NCBI GenBank assembly: GCA_021848345.1
Contig: JAJZUV010000001.1
Span: forward strand, 248,001 to 312,000
From: Pseudomonadota bacterium
GTDB lineage: Bacteria; Pseudomonadota; Gammaproteobacteria; Burkholderiales; Burkholderiaceae_C
Direction of reading: 5' to 3'
Length of the DNA stretch: 64,000 bases
This document shows positions 59,027 through 64,000 of the stretch, piece by piece (position 1 is the stretch's first letter; each line of letters starts with the position of its first letter). The position numbers and the translations under genes were made by a program. Under the pieces are notes generated by a model. That model did not search any database and was not told where the DNA came from. It saw only the letters and a list, made by a program, of their open reading frames with translations.

Positions 59027-60843
59027 ACGTAGTCCTTGTACTTGTCGAGGAAGCGCACCGGCTTGCTCAGGGCGTCGCGCCGGAACGGATCGCCCAGCTC
59101 GCGGGTGCACATGATCTCGATCACGCAGGTCTTGCGCTGGTTCATCTGCATGTCCACCGCGCGCTTGAGGGCCGCGCCCACGTCCTCCAGGCGATCGACC
59201 ACGATGGCCTCCGAGCCCATGGCGCGGGCGATGCCGGCGAAGCTCTCGCTTTCCAGCTCGCCGGCGACGAAGCGGCGGTTGTAGAAGTCCACCTGGTTCT
59301 TCTTTTCCGCGCCCCACTGGCGGTTGTGGAACACCACCGCGGTGACCGGGATGTCGTGGCGCACGCAGGTCATGATCTCCACCATGCTCATGCCCCAGGC
59401 GCCGTCGCCGGCGTAGGCGATGGCCGGGCGGTCCGGCGCGGCCAGCTTGGCGCCGATGATGGTGGGCAGCGCGTAGCCGCAGTTGCCGAAGCTCATGGGC
59501 GCAAAGAAGCTGCGCGGCTCCTCGAAACGCAGGTAGCTGTTGGCCACCGAGTTGATGTTGCCGATGTCGGTGGACACCATGGCGCGCGCCGGCATGGCCT
59601 TCTCGAGCTCACGCAGAACCTGGCGCGGGTGCAGGTATTCGCCACCGCTGAAGGGCTTCTCCTGCTTCGCCTCCTCGATCATGTCCAGGCTGTAGGCGTC
59701 GCGCTCGTGGGTCCAGGAATCGAGCTCCTTCTCCCAGGCCTCCTTCTCGGAGCGGATGGTCTCGGCGCGCTGGGCCTTGCTCGCGTCGCAGGCCAGGGCG
59801 CGGCCTTGCAGGCGCTGCGCGATGGCCTTCGCGGCGGCCTTGGCGTCGCCGCAGATTCCGACCGTGATCTTTTTCACCAGGCCCAGGTTGGTGTGGTCGG
59901 CCTCGACCTGGATGATCTTGGCGTTCTTGGGCCAGTAGTCCATGCCGTGCTGGGGCAGGGTGCCGAAGGGGCCCATGCGCGAGCCCAGCGCGACCACCAC
60001 GTCGGCCTGCGAGATCAGTTTCATCGCCGCCTTGGAGCCCTGGTAGCCCAGCGGGCCCGCCCACAGCGGGTGGCTGGCGGGGAAGGCGTCGTTGCGCAGG
60101 TAGCCGGTGACCACCGGGGCGCCCAGGCGCTCGGCCAGTTGCCTGCACTCCTCGACCGCGTCGCCCATGACCACGCCGCCGCCGGCCAGGATGACCGGGA
60201 ACTTCGCCTGCGCCAGCAACTCGGCCGCGTCGCTCAGGCTCTGTTCGCCGCCGGCGCCGCGCTCCACGCGCATCGGGCGCGGGATCTCGCACTGGATCTC
60301 GCCGTAGAAGTAGTCCCGCGGAATGTTCAGCTGGGTCGGGCCCATCTCGCTGATCGCGCGGTCGAAGCAGCGCCCGGTGAACTCGGCCATGCGCTTGGGG
60401 TTCACCACATGGCCCTGGTACTTGGTGAACTCCTGGAACATGGGCAGCTGGTTGGCCTCCTGGAAGCCTCCGAGGCCCATGCCCATCGTGCCGGTCTCCG
60501 GGGTGACGATGACCACCGGGCTGTGCGCCCAGTAGGCGGCGGCGATCGCGGTCACGCAATTGCTGATGCCGGGGCCGTTCTGGCCGATGACCACGCCGTG
60601 GCGCCCGCTGACGCGGGCGTAGCCGTCGGCCATGTGCGCGGCGCCCTGCTCGTGCACCACCGGGATCAGGCGGATGCCGGCGGGCGCGAAGATGTCCATC
60701 GCATCCATGAAGGCCGAGCCCATGATGCCGAAGATGTCCGTCACCCCGTTGGCGACCAGGGTTTCGACAAAGGCCTCGGAAGGGGTCATTTTTTGCACGC
60801 CGGTGACGACTTTGCGGTTGTCGGCGGGAGGGGTCTGGCTCAT
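59023..60843 (-). CDS. xsc: Sulfoacetaldehyde acetyltransferase Xsc
   Basis: Thiamine-diphosphate enzyme that cleaves sulfoacetaldehyde with phosphate to acetyl phosphate and sulfite, the key desulfonation step for taurine, isethionate and sulfoacetate. It is 606 residues with three domains. The catalytic glutamate is Glu65 in PVVHEQGAAHMADGYARVSG. The ThDP/Mg motif is YAGDGAWGMSMVEI...NRQWGAEKKNQ in the C-terminal third. The stretches MGSAFMDAMDIF and TPETGTMGMGLGGFQE are characteristic of Xsc rather than acetolactate synthase. The start is 60843. It has a near-perfect promoter upstream and is coupled to pta downstream. Confidence 0.95.
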   Translation of the reverse strand: MSQTPPADNRKVVTGVQKMTPSEAFVETLVANGVTDIFGIMGSAFMDAMDIFAPAGIRLIPVVHEQGAAHMADGYARVSGRHGVVIGQNGPGISNCVTAIAAAYWAHSPVVIVTPETGTMGMGLGGFQEANQLPMFQEFTKYQGHVVNPKRMAEFTGRCFDRAISEMGPTQLNIPRDYFYGEIQCEIPRPMRVERGAGGEQSLSDAAELLAQAKFPVILAGGGVVMGDAVEECRQLAERLGAPVVTGYLRNDAFPASHPLWAGPLGYQGSKAAMKLISQADVVVALGSRMGPFGTLPQHGMDYWPKNAKIIQVEADHTNLGLVKKITVGICGDAKAAAKAIAQRLQGRALACDASKAQRAETIRSEKEAWEKELDSWTHERDAYSLDMIEEAKQEKPFSGGEYLHPRQVLRELEKAMPARAMVSTDIGNINSVANSYLRFEEPRSFFAPMSFGNCGYALPTIIGAKLAAPDRPAIAYAGDGAWGMSMVEIMTCVRHDIPVTAVVFHNRQWGAEKKNQVDFYNRRFVAGELESESFAGIARAMGSEAIVVDRLEDVGAALKRAVDMQMNQRKTCVIEIMCTRELGDPFRRDALSKPVRFLDKYKDYV

Positions 60844-60886
60844 GGCGGGAAGTCTCCGGTGGAAATGGGGCCTTGGCGGAAATTGC

Positions 60887-60903
60887 AAAAAACGAGACGT
60901 TGC
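60887..60903 (-). promoter_or_regulatory. Candidate operator in the xsc leader
   Basis: AAAAAACGAGACGTTGC lies just downstream of the expected xsc transcription start. It resembles AAAAAACGGGACTGTTT at 52956-52972 and the inverse of AAAACGTCCCG at 52899-52909 in the sauT/sauR control region. The position suits repression by one of the two IclR proteins. Confidence 0.35.
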
Positions 60904-60924
60904 ATTCCATCCAACGGTGGGCGA

Positions 60925-60953
60925 ACTATAGGATCGGCCCGCCTGGGCGTCAA
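60925..60953 (-). promoter_or_regulatory. Sigma-70 promoter of xsc-pta
   Basis: Read on the minus strand, TTGACG (plus-strand CGTCAA at 60948-60953) and TATAGT (plus-strand ACTATA at 60925-60930) are separated by exactly 17 bases. It is close to the full consensus, unusual in this GC-rich DNA, and predicts a leader of about 75 bases. Such a strong promoter normally implies tight repression. Confidence 0.75.
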
Positions 60954-60980
60954 CAGAGAATTCCGGATTTCGGTATATGA

Positions 60981-61000
60981 TGTTTCAAAATTCGAAATCA
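60981..61000 (+). promoter_or_regulatory. Palindrome upstream of the second iclR gene
   Basis: TGTTTC (60981-60986) and GAAATCA (60994-61000) form an imperfect palindrome 29 bases before the iclR ATG. A matching GATTTCG lies further upstream at 60966-60972. It is the likely autoregulatory site of the IclR protein. Confidence 0.45.
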
Positions 61001-61028
61001 GAACTCACCCCCATGCGAGGCAACAGCC

Positions 61029-61847
61029 ATGGAACGCGTTGAAATCCCGCTGCCCGAGCCCGCCGCGGGCGGCGTCGACACGCCGCTGGCCCGGCTGTTC
61101 GGCCTGCTCGAGGCGGTGGCCGGGCGCGACCAGCCGTTCACCCTGCAGTCGATGGCCGTGGAACTCGGGTTGCCCAAGCCCACGGTGCACCGCCTGCTGG
61201 CCCAGCTCGAACAGGCCGCGTTGCTGCAGCGCCAGGGAGACGCGCGCCACTACGCAGCCGGGGTGCGCCTGCGCCGCCTGGCCGAACGCCTGATGCTCAA
61301 CGACAGCTTCAACGGGGCGCGCCGCATGGTGTTGCGCTCGGTGGTGCAGGAACTCGGCGAGAGTTGCAACATCACCGCGCTGGCGGGAAGCGAGGTGGTG
61401 TACCTGGACCGCGTGGAAACCGCGGCGCCGCTGCGCTTCTACCTCCACCCCGGATCGCGCGTGCCGGTGCATTGCTCGGCCAGCGGCAAGCTGATGCTGG
61501 CGCAGATGCCCCCCGCGCAGCGCCGACGCCTGCTGGGCCACGTGCCGCTGGACGCCTACACCGGCGCCACCATCACCGATCCCGCGCTGCTCGAGCGCGA
61601 GCTCGAGCAGGTGCGCGAGCAGGGCTACGCGCTGGACCGGGAGGAATTCCTCCCCGGCCTGCTGTGCGTGGCGGTGCCCGTGCCGGCCGAGGCCGGGCGA
61701 AGCCACAACCTGTGCGTGGCGGTGCAGGCGCCGGTGATGCGCCTGAACGCCGAGCGCGCGCCGCAGGTGCTGCCGGCGCTGCGCCGCGCGGCCGAGGCGC
61801 TGGCGCGCATCGAGGCCGACGCGATGCCGCGCGCGAACCGGGCCTGA
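61029..61847 (+). CDS. IclR-family transcriptional regulator divergent from xsc
   Basis: A 272-residue IclR protein. The winged helix is RLFGLLEAVAGRDQPFTLQSMAVELGLPKPTVHRLLAQLEQ (about 22-62). The effector domain has NITALAGSEVVYLDRVETAAPLRFYLHPGSRVPVHCSASGK and ends in a typical amphipathic helix. It is divergent from xsc with a 185-base shared control region containing the xsc promoter, so it most likely controls xsc-pta and itself. It resembles the SauR candidate in its effector domain (both read VYLDRVET and HPGS/QPGSxVPxHC), suggesting related ligands. CobS/T-like genes follow 26 bases downstream and could be co-transcribed. Confidence 0.82.
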   Translation: MERVEIPLPEPAAGGVDTPLARLFGLLEAVAGRDQPFTLQSMAVELGLPKPTVHRLLAQLEQAALLQRQGDARHYAAGVRLRRLAERLMLNDSFNGARRMVLRSVVQELGESCNITALAGSEVVYLDRVETAAPLRFYLHPGSRVPVHCSASGKLMLAQMPPAQRRRLLGHVPLDAYTGATITDPALLERELEQVREQGYALDREEFLPGLLCVAVPVPAEAGRSHNLCVAVQAPVMRLNAERAPQVLPALRRAAEALARIEADAMPRANRA

Positions 61848-61873
61848 GAACTCCCTTCCCACCGCGATATCCC

Positions 61874-62848
61874 ATGACCGACCTGAACGAACTGCGGCCC
61901 GAGCGCATGCTCGGCGTGCGCGAGACCTTCGGCATCGATTCCGACCTGCAGGTACCTGCCTTCGCCGAACGCGACGACCACGTGCCCGAGGTGGACGAGG
62001 CCTATCGATTCAACCCCGACGTCACGCTGGCCCTGCTGGCCGGCTTTCGGCGCAACCGGCGCGTGCTGGTGCAGGGCCTGCACGGAACCGGCAAGTCCAC
62101 CCACATCGAGCAGGTGGCGGCGCGCCTGAACTGGCCATGCGTGCGGGTGAACCTGGACGCGCACATCAGCCGCCTCGACCTCGTCGGCAAGGACGCGGTG
62201 GTGTTGCGCGACGGCGCGCAGGTCACCGAATTCCAGGAAGGCATCGTGCCCTGGGCGCTGCAGCGTCCGGTGGCGCTGATCTTCGACGAGTACGACGCCG
62301 GACGCCCGGATGTGATGTTCGTGATCCAGCGCATCCTCGAGCGCGACGGCAAGTTCACCCTCACCGACCAGAACCGCGTGCTCAGCCCCCACCCGCACTT
62401 CCGGCTGTTCGCCACCGCCAACACCGTCGGCCTGGGCAACCTCAACGGCCTGTACCAGGGTGTGCAGCGCCTGAATCATGCGCAGATGGACCGCTGGGAC
62501 ATCGTCGCCTCGCTGAGCTACCTCCCCGCGGCCGAGGAGATCGCCATCGTGCTGGCGCGCGTGCCGGGCAAGGACACGCCGCCCGGGCGCGAACTGGTGG
62601 CGCGCATGGTGGCCGTGGCCGAGCTCACGCGCCGCGGCTTCGCCGCCGGCGACGTGTCCACGCTGATGTCCCCGCGCACGGTGATCACCTGGGCCGAGAA
62701 CTGCGAGATCTTCCGGGATCCCGCCGTGGCCTTCCGCCTGTCCTTCCTCAACAAGTGCGACGACGCCGAGCGCGCGCTGGTGGCCGAGTACTACCAGCGC
62801 TGTTTCGACCAGGAGCTCGACCTGGGGACTGCCGCCGCGGCGGCCTGA
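61874..62848 (+). CDS. cobS: CobS-like AAA+ ATPase
   Basis: A 324-residue AAA+ ATPase of the CobS/MoxR group. The Walker A motif is GLHGTGKST at 68-76, Walker B is VALIFDEYDAGRPDVMFVIQ, and sensor 1 is FRLFATANTVGLGN. The N-terminal 50 residues contain FGIDSDLQVPAFAERDDHVPEVD, as in cobaltochelatase CobS. With CobT and CobN, CobS inserts cobalt in aerobic cobalamin synthesis, but no cobN or other cobalamin gene is present here. Many genomes carry stand-alone CobS/CobT-like pairs of unknown role. It follows the xsc-linked IclR gene by 26 bases and precedes the VWA partner by nine bases. Confidence 0.82.
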   Translation: MTDLNELRPERMLGVRETFGIDSDLQVPAFAERDDHVPEVDEAYRFNPDVTLALLAGFRRNRRVLVQGLHGTGKSTHIEQVAARLNWPCVRVNLDAHISRLDLVGKDAVVLRDGAQVTEFQEGIVPWALQRPVALIFDEYDAGRPDVMFVIQRILERDGKFTLTDQNRVLSPHPHFRLFATANTVGLGNLNGLYQGVQRLNHAQMDRWDIVASLSYLPAAEEIAIVLARVPGKDTPPGRELVARMVAVAELTRRGFAAGDVSTLMSPRTVITWAENCEIFRDPAVAFRLSFLNKCDDAERALVAEYYQRCFDQELDLGTAAAAA

Positions 62849-62857
62849 GGGCGGGCC

Positions 62858-64000
62858 ATGGACGAGGAACGGGCGCTGGCGCGCCGGCAGCGCCACCTGG
62901 AGGAACTGTGCGGCGCGACCATCCGCGCCGTCTCGGGGCAGCCGCAGCTGCAGTGGCGCGGCGGACGACTCTGGCGCGGCGCGCAGCGTCTGCCGCGGTT
63001 CGCCGCCCATCTGTACCCGGTGTTCGGGCAGGCCGACCTGGGCTCGCTGCGGGGCGCGGCCGACGGCCTGGCGCTGCGCGTTTCGCGTTCGGACGCGGCG
63101 CTGCACCGATCCGTGCAGCCCGCCGACGCAGTGGAGCGTCTGGTGTTCGACATGCTGGAGCAGTTTCGGGTCGAATCCCTGGCGCCGGCGGTGCAGCGCG
63201 GGCTGCGCCGCAACCTGGAGCATCGCTTTCGCGCCTGGTCCGACGAGTTCGCGGCCTCCGGCCTGACCGAGGGCGCATTGGGCATCCTGGTGTTCACGGT
63301 GGCGCAGGTGGCGCGCACCCGCATCACCGGCGAGGAGTTGCCCGAGCCCGTCGCCGATCTCATCGAGGGCACGCGCTTCGGCCTGGCCGACGTGCTGGGC
63401 CCGGCCATGCGCGAGCTCACGCGCCTGCGCGACGACCAGCGGGCGTATGGGCGCGTCGCTCTCCAGCTGGCCGCGCAGGTGGGCGCGCGTGCGCGCGACC
63501 TGCGCGAGCAGGGCGATGCGCCGGATGCGTCGGATGCCGCCGAGGCGAAGGACGGGCGCAACGGCTTCCAATGGCTGATCGAACCCGACGGCGGCGAGGG
63601 CGACGCCCTGCCCGCGGCGGCGTCCAGCCGCGGCGGCTCGGACCTCGAGGGCGCCGGATACCGCGTGTTCACGCGCGCCTGGGATCGCGAGGTGCAGGCC
63701 GCCGCGCTGGTGCGCCCGCAACTGTTGCGCGAGTTGCGCCAGCGCCTGGACGCGCTGGCCGCCGCCAGCGGCATCCACGTCGGGCGCCTGGGGGCGCAGT
63801 TGCGCGCGCTGCTGGCGCGCGCCCAGCCGGACGGGTGGGAGGGCGGGCACGAACAGGGGCGCATCGACGGTCGCCGCCTGGCCCGCCTGGTGGCCTCGCC
63901 GGCCGAGCGCAGGCTGTTCGTCGAACAGCCCCATCAGCCGCTGGCCGATTGCATGCTGAGTTTCCTGATCGACTGCTCGGGCTCGATGCGCCAGCACGCC
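62858..64000 (+). CDS. cobT: CobT-like VWA-domain protein, cut by window edge
   Basis: The first 381 residues of a CobT-type protein; the frame is open at the window edge. The N-terminal helical region is rich in Arg and Glu. A low-complexity acidic stretch (about 230-265) follows, then a second helical part. The start of the von Willebrand factor A domain is FLIDCSGSM, with the metal-site residues Asp372, Ser374 and Ser376. CobT pairs with CobS as the ATP-driven chaperone part of cobaltochelatase, or with other metal-dependent targets in orphan pairs. The ATG at 62858 lies nine bases after the CobS-like stop. Confidence 0.78.
   Translation, partial: MDEERALARRQRHLEELCGATIRAVSGQPQLQWRGGRLWRGAQRLPRFAAHLYPVFGQADLGSLRGAADGLALRVSRSDAALHRSVQPADAVERLVFDMLEQFRVESLAPAVQRGLRRNLEHRFRAWSDEFAASGLTEGALGILVFTVAQVARTRITGEELPEPVADLIEGTRFGLADVLGPAMRELTRLRDDQRAYGRVALQLAAQVGARARDLREQGDAPDASDAAEAKDGRNGFQWLIEPDGGEGDALPAAASSRGGSDLEGAGYRVFTRAWDREVQAAALVRPQLLRELRQRLDALAAASGIHVGRLGAQLRALLARAQPDGWEGGHEQGRIDGRRLARLVASPAERRLFVEQPHQPLADCMLSFLIDCSGSMRQHA

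Noticed and set aside
59023-60843. Reading xsc as acetolactate synthase
   Set aside because: The Xsc-specific stretches (MGSAFMDAMDIF, ETGTMGMGLGGFQE) and the coupled pta argue against it, and no regulatory subunit gene is adjacent.

Overview
The window is 64 kb of gene-dense, very GC-rich DNA (about 70% G+C by eye). Protein families and gene order (carA-leuE-carB-greA, rlmE-ftsH-folP-glmM-pstSCAB-phoU-phoBR-ppk/ppx, minCDE) point to a betaproteobacterium, most likely of the order Burkholderiales. I cannot name the genus. Almost every stretch is coding. I saw no rRNA, tRNA, CRISPR array, prophage or complete insertion sequence.

Bases 1-27,400 are core genome. They hold the 3' part of rpoS, a PolB-type 3'-5' exonuclease, rlmD, a small RelBE/ParDE-type toxin-antitoxin pair, a Bax-inhibitor-1 membrane protein, carAB split by a LeuE-type exporter, greA, yhbY and rlmE, ftsH, folP and glmM. 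The complete phosphate-starvation locus follows (pstS-C-A-B, phoU, phoB, phoR, ppk1, ppx). Candidate Pho boxes lie before pstS and between ppk1 and ppx. Next comes an OlsB-like ornithine acyltransferase gene (27,350-28,132) preceded by four PhoB-like repeats in exact 11-bp register, so lipid remodelling appears wired into the same regulon.

Bases 28,200-29,105 form a non-coding repeat island. It has a ~335-bp tandem duplication, three 49-bp repeats and a hairpin-rich interspersed element that recurs, duplicated, at 48,621-48,834. Bases 29,107-42,000 are mixed housekeeping: sixA, an spermidine-synthase-like gene coupled to lysS and pgi, rfbBD, minCDE, aidB, a PAP2 phosphatase with a DUF4337 protein, and a LolC/E permease. 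The Pgi appears to lack its usual catalytic glutamate.

Bases 42,300-61,850 are the most interesting part, a dedicated C2-sulfonate catabolic region. One arm looks like taurine use: an FAD oxidoreductase (TauY-like), a divergent NTF2/SnoaL-fold gene (TauX-like), a TauCAB-type ABC importer and a MocR/TauR-type regulator. The second arm looks like sulfoacetate use: a SauT-like acyl-CoA ligase, a SauS-like acylating sulfoacetaldehyde dehydrogenase, an IclR regulator and a complete TctCBA tripartite tricarboxylate transporter. Both would deliver sulfoacetaldehyde to Xsc (sulfite plus acetyl phosphate), and Pta would make acetyl-CoA. Shared promoter motifs link the ligase and xsc promoters, and repeated CCGATCTGG boxes fill the tauY/tauX intergenic region. 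No sulfite exporter or sulfite dehydrogenase gene is present in the window. The window ends in a CobS/CobT-like AAA ATPase and VWA protein pair, the second cut off by the edge.
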